DNA of 64,000 bases from Ignavibacteriales bacterium (lineage in GTDB: Bacteria; Bacteroidota; Ignavibacteria; Ignavibacteriales; Melioribacteraceae). Below the pieces are notes generated by a model that was not told the origin of the DNA, did not search any database, and saw nothing but the letters and a program-made list of their open reading frames with translations. The position numbers and the translations under genes were made by a program. Shown here piece after piece: positions 36,932 to 46,002 of this stretch (position 1 is the first letter of the stretch; every line of letters begins with the position of its first letter). The DNA lies in NCBI GenBank assembly GCA_020635285.1, contig JACKAB010000008.1, forward strand, positions 124,001 to 188,000, written 5' to 3'.

Positions 36932-39397
36932 ATGGCAAAACAAAGTAAAAAAAATAATCAAAGTTCCATTGAACAAAATTATTTTATTATTTCCTTAGAA
37001 AAAAAAAAGAAATTAATAGGACTATTTTTAATCATTTCTTCTGTCTTACTTTTGCTAAGTATTTTGTCTTATTCAAGTTTTGATCAAGCAAGGCTGCATT
37101 TTGATTTTACAGATTTCTTCAAAGTATTTTCAACCGACCCTGATTATATCCATCGATCTCAATATACTCATAACTGGCTAGGGATTTTTGGAGCTTATGC
37201 GGCACACTTTTTAATTCACTCAACTATTGGTTATTCTTCCATTGTAATTCCCTTTGTACTTTTTGTTTGGGGCTATACAGTTCTAAAAAATACTGATAAA
37301 AAACTTGCACTTAATATCTCAAACTTTCTTTTAATATTTGGAATTATTTTGGCAACCTTTTTCGGTGTTTTGCGGCAAAATACCGATCAAGATATTTTCC
37401 TTAATAACATTGAACTTGCAGGAAACATTGGTGATTTTTTTGGTGCTGTTCTAAGCAGAATGTTTGGAATGCTAGGTGGCTTAATTGTTTTGGTAACCGG
37501 AATGTTTGTTTCGCTTTTTATTGCTTTTGATTTAAGGTTTAGAGCGATACGTAAATATATTTCTGATTACCTTAATAGAGAAAAACCAGAAGAAACAATC
37601 AGGATAAATACTGAAGAAAAAGACTCAATTTCCAAGAGTATAGAAAAAATTAAAAAATTAAAAATTCCTAAGAAGAAAAAACCTGAAGAAGCTGAAGAAG
37701 AAGATGAAGAAAAAATAGAAGATGAACCAATTGAAAAAGAAACAAAAATAAGAATATTAAGAGCCGATGAAGAGGCTCAAATTTCAAAACCACAAGTTGA
37801 TCCAAAAGTAATTGTATCAAGTTCTAAAAATAAAAAAGATGATGACGATGAAATAATTCCAGCAATTGATCCCAATCTTGAAGCCGAACTGCCGGATCAG
37901 TGGAATGAAAAATTAAAATACAATCCGCCTACTTTGGAATTACTGCAATATTCTGATGATGAAAACGTAAAAGTTTCTGAAGAAGAATTAAAGACAAATG
38001 CTGAGCTTCTTAAAGAAAAATTAAAACTTTTTGATATCGATATTGAAGATATTTCTGTAACACCCGGCCCCGTTGTAACTTTATATGAAATAGTACCTGC
38101 CCCAGGAGTTAAGATTAGCAGAATCGTAAGTTTAGATAACGATATTGCTTTAGCCCTTGCTGCAAGGGGTATTCGTATCATTGCTCCAATTCCGGGTAAG
38201 AGTGCAATCGGCGTGGAAATTCCAAATGATAAATCGCAATTAGTTAGTGCACGTTCTGTTCTTGCCCATTTAAGTAAATCAAAAGCTGAACTTCCGATTG
38301 CTTTGGGTAAAACAATTGTTGGTGAAGTTTATATTACGGACCTTGCAATTATGCCTCACTTATTAATTGCCGGTTCAACCGGTTCTGGAAAAAGTGTTGG
38401 CATTAATATGTTAATTATAAGTTTGATTTATGCTAAAGATCCGTCGGAAGTTAAATTTGTAATCATTGATCCGAAAAAAATTGAATTATCTTTTTACGGA
38501 AAATTAAACAAACATTATTTGGCAGTTTCTCCCGATCTTAATGAAGAGATAATTACAAATCCGCAAAATGCTCTGCTTGTGTTAAAAGCTGTGGAACATG
38601 AAATGGAAAAACGATATGACAAACTTGCTAAAGTTGGAGTTAGACATATTGTTGATTACAACAAAAAAATTGCAAACCCAAAAACCAGACCTCAAGATTC
38701 GGAGAAGATGAAACATTACAAAATGCCATATCTTGTGGTTATTATTGATGAACTTGCAGATTTAATGATGACATCCGGCAAGGAAGTTGAAGCACCAATT
38801 GCCCGTTTGGCCCAATTGGCAAGGGCTGTTGGCATTCATTTAGTTGTTGCTACACAACGTCCTTCTGTGAATGTAATAACTGGTGTAATCAAAGCAAACT
38901 TCCCTGCAAGAATTGCTTATCAAGTTGCAACTAAAATTGATTCACGAACAATTTTGGATATGAATGGAGCAGAACAACTTTTAGGGCGTGGAGATATGTT
39001 ATTTTTACCTGGTGGAATTCCAAAACCAATTAGGATGCAGAACGCGTTTGTATCGACCGATGAAGTTGAGACAATTACAAATTATATTTATGCCCAAGGC
39101 GGATATAAAAAAAGATTTTTCTTGCCTTCAATGTTTGAGAAAAAAAATAATGAGGGCGGAAGTTTTTTAACCGATTTAGATCCAATGTTTGAAGAGGCGG
39201 CAAGAGTAATAGTTAGTCATCAACAAGGTTCAGTTTCTCTGTTGCAACGAAGACTAAAGCTTGGTTATTCTCGTGCTGCAAGAATTGTTGATCAGATGGA
39301 AGAAGCGGGTATTGTCGGTCCATCCAATGGTAGCAAAGCCCGAGAAGTAATAATTGAAGACGAACAACAGTTAGAAACAGTTTTAAGGTCATTATGA
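36932..39397 (+). CDS. ftsK: DNA translocase FtsK
   Basis: 821 residues. Four N-terminal membrane helices (about 25-200), an acidic/Lys-rich linker, then the motor: Walker A LIAGSTGSGKSVGIN (about residue 475), Walker B VVIIDELADLMM, VATQRPSVNVITGVIK, and a C-terminal winged-helix gamma domain (LLQRRLKLGYSRAARIVDQ). Pumps DNA at the division septum toward dif, working with Xer recombinases; a xer gene lies at 55846. Stop overlaps lolA by four bases. Confidence 0.96.
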   Translation: MAKQSKKNNQSSIEQNYFIISLEKKKKLIGLFLIISSVLLLLSILSYSSFDQARLHFDFTDFFKVFSTDPDYIHRSQYTHNWLGIFGAYAAHFLIHSTIGYSSIVIPFVLFVWGYTVLKNTDKKLALNISNFLLIFGIILATFFGVLRQNTDQDIFLNNIELAGNIGDFFGAVLSRMFGMLGGLIVLVTGMFVSLFIAFDLRFRAIRKYISDYLNREKPEETIRINTEEKDSISKSIEKIKKLKIPKKKKPEEAEEEDEEKIEDEPIEKETKIRILRADEEAQISKPQVDPKVIVSSSKNKKDDDDEIIPAIDPNLEAELPDQWNEKLKYNPPTLELLQYSDDENVKVSEEELKTNAELLKEKLKLFDIDIEDISVTPGPVVTLYEIVPAPGVKISRIVSLDNDIALALAARGIRIIAPIPGKSAIGVEIPNDKSQLVSARSVLAHLSKSKAELPIALGKTIVGEVYITDLAIMPHLLIAGSTGSGKSVGINMLIISLIYAKDPSEVKFVIIDPKKIELSFYGKLNKHYLAVSPDLNEEIITNPQNALLVLKAVEHEMEKRYDKLAKVGVRHIVDYNKKIANPKTRPQDSEKMKHYKMPYLVVIIDELADLMMTSGKEVEAPIARLAQLARAVGIHLVVATQRPSVNVITGVIKANFPARIAYQVATKIDSRTILDMNGAEQLLGRGDMLFLPGGIPKPIRMQNAFVSTDEVETITNYIYAQGGYKKRFFLPSMFEKKNNEGGSFLTDLDPMFEEAARVIVSHQQGSVSLLQRRLKLGYSRAARIVDQMEEAGIVGPSNGSKAREVIIEDEQQLETVLRSL

Positions 39398-39978
39398 TAA
39401 ATACAATACTAGTTTTTTTATTTTTGATTTTTCAGAGTGAATCTGATTCTTTAATTTCTAAAATGCAAAATAAGTTTGAAAGCATTAATAATTTACAAGC
39501 TGATTTTGTTCAGTCTTCTAACGGTCAAAATATTATGCAAGGTAATTTTTATTTTTCCAAAGATGAAAATTACAGAATAGAACTTAAGAACAATACCATA
39601 ATTTCTGATGGAAAATCAATTTGGAATATTGATAATAAAAGAAGCAAAGTTATTATCTCAAATATTGATGAAGATCCACTCGCATTTTCATTAAAAGAAT
39701 ATATTTATGATTACCCGGAAAAATGCAAAGTTACTGAAGAGAAAATGGACAAAAACAATTCTCTATTAATTTTAGATGCAAATCAAGCTAACTTAAATTT
39801 TAAGACTGCAAAATTATTTGTAAACAATGAATTTATAATAACAAAAATATTATTCGAAGATTTTACCAGTAATCAATTTGAATTTAAATTTACTAATATT
39901 AATCTAAACACAAATCTTAGCCCAAAATTATTCACTTTCCAAAACGATAAGGAATATAAAATTATTGACCTCAGATAA
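39394..39978 (+). CDS. lolA: Outer-membrane lipoprotein carrier LolA-like
   Basis: 194 residues. Short N-terminal hydrophobic signal (INTILVFLFLIF), then LQADFVQ and MQGNFYFSKDENYRIEL with the LolA beta-sheet pattern, IWNIDNKRSKVII, and a C-terminal extension. LolA ferries lipoproteins across the periplasm. No LolB is seen, as is usual in Bacteroidota. Four-base overlap with ftsK; the next gene starts 14 bases before its stop. Confidence 0.85.
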   Translation: MINTILVFLFLIFQSESDSLISKMQNKFESINNLQADFVQSSNGQNIMQGNFYFSKDENYRIELKNNTIISDGKSIWNIDNKRSKVIISNIDEDPLAFSLKEYIYDYPEKCKVTEEKMDKNNSLLILDANQANLNFKTAKLFVNNEFIITKILFEDFTSNQFEFKFTNINLNTNLSPKLFTFQNDKEYKIIDLR

Positions 39979-41035
39979 TTCAAATACATCGGTGCTGAAA
40001 AAGATTTTCAGTTATTCATTCCCAGTTATTCTAATGCTTGCCTTTTTATATTTTGCATTTAGTAATATAGACATTGGAGAAGTATTAGATATTTTAGAAC
40101 ATATGTCGTTACTTTGGTTTTTAGCTTACTTGGTAGTCTGGTTTTTATCTCATCTATTTCGTGCAATTCGTTGGCAAATAATTGTTGAATCTGTAAAGCC
40201 AAAAATTTCTATTACAAATTTGCTGGGCGCTACAATGGTTGGTTACGGGGTTAATTGTATTGTGCCAAGATTAGGTGAATTATACCGTGGATTATTTCTT
40301 GGAAAGTGGGAAAATATTTCTCGCTCTTCAATGGTTGGGACTATTGTGGTTGAGAGGGTAATTGATATTTTAGTTTTAGGATTTTCAGTTTTAATAAGTG
40401 TTGCAATTTACTCTGGCAACCTTTACCAAGATATCAGTTGGCTAAAATCAACTGTTTATATTGGATTTGTTTTAATGTTTGGACTTATTGTGTTTCTTTA
40501 TTTTTTGGTAAGGTTCAAAGAAAAATTTTACAATGCAATTTTAAGGTTTGTTGGAAAATTTTCGAAAAAAATTGCGGATGGACTTGCACGCGCATTTCAT
40601 TTATTGACAGATGGATTTGCGAGTTTAAAGGGGAGTAAAAATTTCTTGTTTGTAACTATCCTTTCTGCAATAATAATGTTTCTTTATGGCTTAACAGCTT
40701 ACGTTGGATTTTTAACATTGCATATGGATGAAATACAGCCAATAAGTTATTCGATGGCGTGGATTGTAATGACTATTAGTGCTTTTGGGGTAATAATACC
40801 TACACCTGGCGCAACTGGTTCTTATCATTTAATTGTAATTTCAGTGCTCGTAAGCCTCTACAGTTTCAGCAGTGAAATTAGTGGCGCATTTGCTATTCTT
40901 ACACACACAACAACTTATGTTCTTTTTATTTTATCGACAATTCTTTTTACTTATTATATTAATAAAAGGCAGTTAAGGAAAAATCTTCCAGTTGCAAATT
41001 TTCTGACAGTTTTCAAAAGTAAAGATAAATTATAA
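39965..41035 (+). CDS. Flippase-like membrane protein (UPF0104/YbhN family)
   Basis: 356 residues with about eight membrane helices, from a TTG start overlapping lolA. Family pattern: HLFRAIRWQIIVESVKP and TMVGYGVNCIVPRLGELYRG, with PTPGATGSYHL near the C-terminus. This family resembles the flippase part of MprF, which moves lysyl-phosphatidylglycerol; its cargo here is unknown. The neighbours concern lipoproteins and undecaprenyl phosphate, which fits an envelope role. Confidence 0.85.
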   Translation: MTSDNSNTSVLKKIFSYSFPVILMLAFLYFAFSNIDIGEVLDILEHMSLLWFLAYLVVWFLSHLFRAIRWQIIVESVKPKISITNLLGATMVGYGVNCIVPRLGELYRGLFLGKWENISRSSMVGTIVVERVIDILVLGFSVLISVAIYSGNLYQDISWLKSTVYIGFVLMFGLIVFLYFLVRFKEKFYNAILRFVGKFSKKIADGLARAFHLLTDGFASLKGSKNFLFVTILSAIIMFLYGLTAYVGFLTLHMDEIQPISYSMAWIVMTISAFGVIIPTPGATGSYHLIVISVLVSLYSFSSEISGAFAILTHTTTYVLFILSTILFTYYINKRQLRKNLPVANFLTVFKSKDKL

Positions 41036-41648
41036 TGAAAAAATACTTTTTTATACTTATAATCTTTTTGTTTCAAACTATTAATGCACAGTTTGAAGTT
41101 GGCGCAGGAATGGGTTTGTCTTTTTTAATGCTCCAGATTTAAGAGACTATATCAATTCAAATTTTTCTGCTGGAAATGATATGCCGTCTTTTACTACATC
41201 AGCAGATTTTTTCACTGAACTTAATTACAATATTTCAGAGCATACACAATTAAGTTTTGAATATGATTTCAATATTTATTCTTATAATTCAAATATTGGA
41301 ATTGGCCTGTATGATTTGCAATTAAATAATCACAAACCTTCATTTTTAGTTTTTTATTACCTTTCTGGGAACGGGTACAAATTAAAATTTGGAGGTGGAA
41401 TGGGGTTAAGATTTTCTAGTGCTGATGAAGAACTTTACGGCAGTATTGTTACTTACTTTACTTCCGGTATGGGTTTTATTGCAAAGGCACAAGGAGATAC
41501 AAAACTGATTGGTGAAAATCTCTATGCACTAATTGCTGGAGAAATAACCTATGATTTACCTGGTGAAATAAATACACTTAATGGTGGAAAATTTAATTTA
41601 AATACTCTTGGTATCGGGCTTAAGCTTGGTGCAATTTATTACTTTTAA
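41035..41648 (+). CDS. Small outer-membrane beta-barrel-like protein (frame break in a T6 run)
   Basis: About 204 codons. ATG overlaps the previous stop (TAATG). Signal peptide about 1-19 (LFQTINAQ), then the frame breaks at 41121-41126 (six T); one more T gives NAPDLRDYINSNFSAG and continues to the stop at 41648. Alternating polar and hydrophobic strands (LSFEYDFNIYSY, YKLKFGGGMGLRF) and a final aromatic residue (GAIYYF) suggest an outer-membrane barrel. No family recognised. Co-transcribed with the flippase-like gene and uppP. Confidence 0.68.
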
Positions 41649-41657
41649 GGAAATAAC

Positions 41658-42506
41658 GTGAGCATAATTGAAGCGATAATATTGGGTATAATTCAGGGTC
41701 TCACTGAATTTTTACCTATAAGCAGTACTGGTCACTTAACAGTTGCCGGAAAATTAATGGGATTAATTTCTGAAGAACATCCGGAGCAGTGGACATCTTT
41801 TATTGCTGTAATTCAACTAGGAACTTTACTTGCAATATTAATTTATTTTTGGAATGACTTATGGAAAATCACAATTGATTTTTTTAATGATAACCTTTTA
41901 AAACGAAAATCATTCTCAAATCAAACTGCAAACTCTAAAATGGGCTGGTATATTATTATTGGATCAATCCCAGTAGTTATTATTGGTTTAGGATTTAAAG
42001 ATATTATAGAAGGTGCATTGACAAAAAATTTATACGTAATTGGCTCTAGTTTAATAGTATTGGGCATAATATTGGCATTTGCGGAAAAGATAGGAAAGTT
42101 TAAAAAAGAATTAAAAGATATAAAATGGTACGATGCTGTGATTGTTGGATTTGCTCAATCCTTAGCATTAATTCCAGGTTCATCAAGATCTGGAACAACC
42201 TTAACTGCCGGAATATTTTTAGGATTTAAGAGAGAAACAGCCGCTCGGTTTTCATTTTTATTGAGTGTGCCAGCAATTCTTGGCAGCGGTTTACTTCAGC
42301 TTTACGAAGCGCTTGAGTATATTGATTCATCCGGAATAATTACTTTAACTGTTGCAACAATTGCTTCGGCGATAAGTGGTTATTTAACTATCGGATTTTT
42401 ACTCAAATTTTTAAAAAGTAATTCTACTATAGTTTTTGTTATTTACAGAATCGCAATTGGTGCTGCAATAATTTTTATGGTTTATAATGGTTTAATTAAT
42501 CCTTAA
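41658..42506 (+). CDS. uppP: Undecaprenyl-diphosphate phosphatase UppP (BacA)
   Basis: 282 residues from a GTG start, with multiple membrane helices. Catalytic motifs GLTEFLPISSTGHL (about 14-28) and IPGSSRSGTTLTAG (about 172-186). Recycles undecaprenyl diphosphate, the lipid carrier for peptidoglycan and surface polysaccharides; the glycan locus at 57.5 kb would draw on it. High expression of such proteins gives bacitracin resistance. Confidence 0.96.
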   Translation: MSIIEAIILGIIQGLTEFLPISSTGHLTVAGKLMGLISEEHPEQWTSFIAVIQLGTLLAILIYFWNDLWKITIDFFNDNLLKRKSFSNQTANSKMGWYIIIGSIPVVIIGLGFKDIIEGALTKNLYVIGSSLIVLGIILAFAEKIGKFKKELKDIKWYDAVIVGFAQSLALIPGSSRSGTTLTAGIFLGFKRETAARFSFLLSVPAILGSGLLQLYEALEYIDSSGIITLTVATIASAISGYLTIGFLLKFLKSNSTIVFVIYRIAIGAAIIFMVYNGLINP

Positions 42507-42515
42507 GGAGGTTAA

Positions 42516-43145
42516 ATGAAATACATTGGAGTATTGTTGTTCGTAAGTTTTTTATTACTTAGCTGCAACGAACAAAAAACAGTTATGAAAGAAGAAACAA
42601 TTTCTAAACAAAAAATAAATGAGGCAAAAGTGAAAGAACTAATGACACTTGCAGAAGACGAAATGTTAGTTGCAAAAATTAACACAACAATGGGAGATAT
42701 TGAAATAGAATTATTCCCAAATTTGGTACCGAAAACAGTTGAAAATTTTGTTGGATTAGGAACTGATGGTTATTATAACGGAATAATTTTCCATAGAGTT
42801 ATTGCGGATTTTATGATTCAAGGCGGAGACCCAACAGGAACCGGTTCTGGCGGTGAGAGTTATTTTGGTAAATCCTTTGCTGATGAATTTAATGACTCAC
42901 TCCGACATTCAGGGCCTGGAATTCTATCAATGGCAAATGCTGGACCAAATACAAATGGAAGTCAATTTTTTATTACTTTAGTTCCAACTCCATGGTTAGA
43001 TGGCAAACATTCAGTATTTGGTAAAGTTATAAATGGATTGGATGTTGTTAATAGTATTGGCAAAGTTGCAACCTCAAAACCATTTGATAAACCACTTAAA
43101 GATGTTAAAATGAATAAAGTCACTTTCGAAAAACGTTCAAAATAA
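42516..43145 (+). CDS. Cyclophilin-type peptidyl-prolyl isomerase, lipoprotein
   Basis: 209 residues. Lipobox LLLSC with cysteine at about residue 17, then a helical spacer and a cyclophilin domain from about 50: IIFHRVIADFMIQGGDPTG holds the catalytic arginine and the active-site glutamine region, followed by NGSQFFIT and WLDGKHSVFGKV. It should help folding of envelope proteins in the periplasm. Strong Shine-Dalgarno AAGGAGG. The unit closes at the hairpin 43158-43199. Confidence 0.93.
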   Translation: MKYIGVLLFVSFLLLSCNEQKTVMKEETISKQKINEAKVKELMTLAEDEMLVAKINTTMGDIEIELFPNLVPKTVENFVGLGTDGYYNGIIFHRVIADFMIQGGDPTGTGSGGESYFGKSFADEFNDSLRHSGPGILSMANAGPNTNGSQFFITLVPTPWLDGKHSVFGKVINGLDVVNSIGKVATSKPFDKPLKDVKMNKVTFEKRSK

Positions 43146-43157
43146 ACTTAATTGTAT

Positions 43158-43199
43158 AACCACCATTTTAATATTTATTAATTTGGTGGTTTTTAATTT
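43158..43199 (+). terminator. Rho-independent terminator after the cyclophilin gene
   Basis: Arms AACCACCA and TGGTGGTT with an 18-base AT loop, followed by a T-rich tract. It lies 12 bases after the stop codon and 9 bases before holA. Confidence 0.85.
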
Positions 43200-43207
43200 T
43201 AAAAACT

Positions 43208-44227
43208 ATGGCAAAAATAAAGGCTCCTTCAATATATTCTTTAATTGATGAATTAGGCTCATCTGAATTAAAGCCAATTTATTTTTTATTTGGGGAAGAC
43301 CATTTTACAATAAATGCAGCAATTAAGGCAATTGAACAGAAGGTTTCAAAATTTATTACCAGTGATTTTGATAAAGAAACCATTGATATAAATAAAAAAG
43401 ATACCCCAACCAATCTAATTGATTTGGCTTATACATTTCCATTTGGATCTGAGAAAAAATTATTAGTAGTTAAAAATTTTGAAAATTATACTAATAAGAA
43501 ACAACTCGATTCTTACGTTTCAGATCCATCAGACTCAACAATTCTTGTAATTGCAAATTACGGAAGTATTTCAAACCTTGCTTCTGATCCTTATAAACTT
43601 CTCGATCAAAAAAAATATCTCTTTGAGGCAAGGGAATTAAAGGGAGCTGAGTTAGAAAATTGGGTAAAGAAAAGAAGCTCTCAATTAGAAGTTAACATAA
43701 GTCAAGAAAATATTAAAACCTTAATAGAAATTGTTGGAGAAGATAAATCCTTACTGGAAATGCAATTCCAGAAAATAAAAAGCTTCTTAAGTGATAAACA
43801 AGAAATTACAACCGAAGAGCTTAAAAGTTTGTCATCTGCCACAAAAGAATATTCCATTTTTGATTTAATGAATTCACTTGGAAAAGGTGAAAAGAAAAAT
43901 TCATTAAAAGTAATCTATAATTTGCTTGATACGGGAAAAGATATGGTTTACATTGTAGTAATGTTAACCAAATATTTTACCGTAATTTCACAATCTATGG
44001 AATTAGCTGCAAGAAATCTTAATGATTTTGATGCGGCAAAAGCAATAGGAGGCGGACTTTCTCCATATTTTTATAAAAATTGCAAAAATGCCAAGTATTT
44101 TAGAAGTGAGAAAAAACTTGCAAAAGCATTTCAATCACTTTACAATGTTGATTTAGCTTTAAAAACTACTTCAGTAGATGGGAAAACTTTGGCTACTGTT
44201 TTATTAACCAATATTTTTGTGGATTAA
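43208..44227 (+). CDS. holA: DNA polymerase III delta subunit
   Basis: 339 residues. N-terminal AAA-like domain with IYFLFGEDHFTINAAIKAIE and AYTFPFGSEKKLLVVKNF, then EIVGEDKSLLEMQFQKI and a helical C-terminal collar (YIVVMLTKYFTVISQS). Delta opens the beta clamp as part of the clamp loader. Starts directly after a terminator, so it must have its own promoter, not identified. Confidence 0.9.
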   Translation: MAKIKAPSIYSLIDELGSSELKPIYFLFGEDHFTINAAIKAIEQKVSKFITSDFDKETIDINKKDTPTNLIDLAYTFPFGSEKKLLVVKNFENYTNKKQLDSYVSDPSDSTILVIANYGSISNLASDPYKLLDQKKYLFEARELKGAELENWVKKRSSQLEVNISQENIKTLIEIVGEDKSLLEMQFQKIKSFLSDKQEITTEELKSLSSATKEYSIFDLMNSLGKGEKKNSLKVIYNLLDTGKDMVYIVVMLTKYFTVISQSMELAARNLNDFDAAKAIGGGLSPYFYKNCKNAKYFRSEKKLAKAFQSLYNVDLALKTTSVDGKTLATVLLTNIFVD

Positions 44228-44229
44228 AG

Positions 44230-44265
44230 CAATTTTTAGGTAATTTTATATAAAAAATTGAAACA
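44230..44265 (+). terminator. Possible weak terminator after holA
   Basis: Arms CAATTTTT and AAAAATTG, all AT except the outer pair, with a loop of about 15 bases; it is not followed by a convincing T run. Listed only because it lies directly after the stop. Confidence 0.3.
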
Positions 44266-44293
44266 TTTTTCGAAACTAAAAGTATAAAGACCA

Positions 44294-44886
44294 TTGGATA
44301 AACGACTTACTGATTTAACTGACGAAGAGTTAATTAAAGAATTTCAAGATAATAATACTATCCAAGCATATGAAATTCTTGTTAACAGATTTAAAGATCC
44401 GTTAACTAACTATGTTTATCGTTTTCTGGGTGATAAAGATATTTGCACAGATATCGTGCAAGACACGATGATTAAATTTTATATTCACAAAGATTCTTAT
44501 AAATCTTTTGCAAAATTTTCAACGTGGATTTACACAATTGCCGGTAATCTTGCTCGTAATGAATTGAAAAGAAGAAAAAAAGACGCACAATTTTTTCTTT
44601 GGATAACACAGGTGATGATGACGATAGAAAAATTCAGATAGAAGATAAATCGTTTGTATCTCCTGAGCGCTCTACTGATAGTGAAATGAAAGGAGAAATT
44701 ATCCAAAAGGCGTTATTGAAAGTAAAGCCTGTTTACAGAGAAGTTGTTATTTTAAGGGATATTGAGGAACTCTCTTACGAGGAAATTGCTGAAGTTACAA
44801 ATTTATCAATTGGTACAGTAAAATCTAGAATAAATAGAGGAAGAAAACATCTTCAAGAATTATTAAAAAATATTTACAGTGGGTAG
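44294..44886 (+). CDS. ECF-type RNA polymerase sigma factor (frame break in a T6 run)
   Basis: About 197 codons from a TTG start. Region 2 is in the first part (YEILVNRFKDPLTNYVYRFLGD ends before position 44641; DIVQDTMIKFY and FSTWIYTIAGNLARNELKRR). The break is at 44591-44596 (six T); one more T gives FFSLDNTGDDDD. Region 4 follows (PVYREVVILRDIEELSYEEI, IGTVKSRINRGRK), the -35-binding helix-turn-helix. The next gene begins three bases after the stop and looks like its anti-sigma factor, so this pair likely responds to an envelope signal. Confidence 0.9.
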
Positions 44887-44889
44887 CAT

Positions 44890-45560
44890 ATGAAAAAAAA
44901 TCTTTACAATTCTAATGATGAAAAATATAAACGAGTAATAAATCTACTTAATGATCTCCCAAAAGTTAAAACAGATGCTAATTTTGAGTATAACTTAAAA
45001 GTAAGAATTGAGAATAAAAATTTTAATATAAGGGAAGAAAAAAGTAGGTTTCTCACTATGGAAAATTTTTATTCCAGCCGGAACAGTTGCAGCAGCATTT
45101 TTTAGTATTTTCATTGTACTCATTTAATTCAAACGAAAATTTTGAAAATCCATTTAAAATGCAACCACAATTAAGAAGTGAAATGATGGGTAACTTTACA
45201 AGTACCACCAGCAAAGCTATTAAAGGTGAGATAAGTAATAATGATGTTATTATCAAACAAAATTCAACTGATGAAATTGTTTCAGTTTTACCAAAAGCTG
45301 AAAATAAATTAAGATTTAACTCTAAAAATAATAATGTTGAGTTTCCATTCAAAAATTATAAATCTACTGATATTGATGAAGTATTAAATAATAATAATGT
45401 TTTGCCAAGCCAGAATGGAAGAGCAACATTAGTTGGTGGAAATAATTCCTCCTTATTCTTTGATGGATTTTATATAAGAGAAGAAGTTGATAAAAAATAT
45501 GTCGAAGCTATGAAAGCTCGTTTAGATTCACTAAAGCGAGAAATGCAAAATCAAAATTAA
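44890..45560 (+). CDS. Probable single-pass anti-sigma factor (two frame breaks)
   Basis: About 223 codons. N-terminal cytosolic part of about 50 residues (KRVINLLNDLPKVKTDANF), then breaks at 45038-45043 (six A) and 45099-45105 (six T). Between them the middle frame reads LWKIFIPAGTVAAAFF and runs into LVFSLYSFNSNENF, a membrane helix; the rest is a periplasmic region of about 140 residues ending VEAMKARLDSLKREMQ. It lacks the HxxxCxxC zinc motif of ZAS anti-sigma factors. The anti-sigma role is inferred from topology and the three-base gap to the sigma gene. Confidence 0.65.
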
Positions 45561-45588
45561 ATTTAGTTAAGATAAATTTTACTAATTA

Positions 45589-45620
45589 TTGAATTTAAAT
45601 TAGAGTTTAGCTATTTTTAC
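45589..45620 (+). promoter_or_regulatory. Candidate Bacteroidota-type promoter of rpmE
   Basis: TTG followed after 20 bases by TATTTTTAC, about 26 bases before the rpmE start. It resembles the motif TTTG-N19-21-TAnnTTTG and the one upstream of 9599 (TATCTTTAC). Confidence 0.35.
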
Positions 45621-45646
45621 AAGCTATAATTTTATTAGGTAAAAAT

Positions 45647-45850
45647 ATGAAAAACGGAATACACCCTAAATATCAAAATTGTGAAGTAAGTTGCGTATGT
45701 GGAAACACATTTACCACGAAATCAACTGTAGATCACATAAAATTAGAAATTTGTTCAGAATGTCACCCATTCTTTACAGGAAAACAAAAATTGTTAGATT
45801 CAACTGGTAGAGTTGATAGATTTAACAAGAAATATGGTTTAAAAAAATAA
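45647..45850 (+). CDS. rpmE: 50S ribosomal protein L31, zinc-binding form
   Basis: 67 residues, MKNGIHPKYQNCEVSCVCGNTF. Two cysteine pairs (C-x3-C/CVCG near residues 12-18 and CSEC near 37-40) show the zinc-containing type. It is flanked by its own promoter candidate and a weak terminator, so it is probably monocistronic. Confidence 0.95.
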   Translation: MKNGIHPKYQNCEVSCVCGNTFTTKSTVDHIKLEICSECHPFFTGKQKLLDSTGRVDRFNKKYGLKK

Positions 45851-45854
45851 TTTA

Positions 45855-45908
45855 AAACTTTCAAAAATTTATTATTGCTAAATAATTTTATTTGTGAAAG
45901 CTTTTTCA
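45855..45908 (+). terminator. Possible terminator after rpmE
   Basis: Arms CTTTCA and TGAAAG bracket an AT-rich inner stem, with a short T run after the second arm. Only six strong outer pairs, so weak. The rest of the gap up to 46003 shows nothing recognisable. Confidence 0.4.
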
Positions 45909-46002
45909 TATCCATTCTTCACATCTAAAATTGTTTTATTTTCCTTTCTTTTTAGTAAATTTAACGTTTACATAATTTTATTAAATAAACGAAAATTTTA
46001 TT

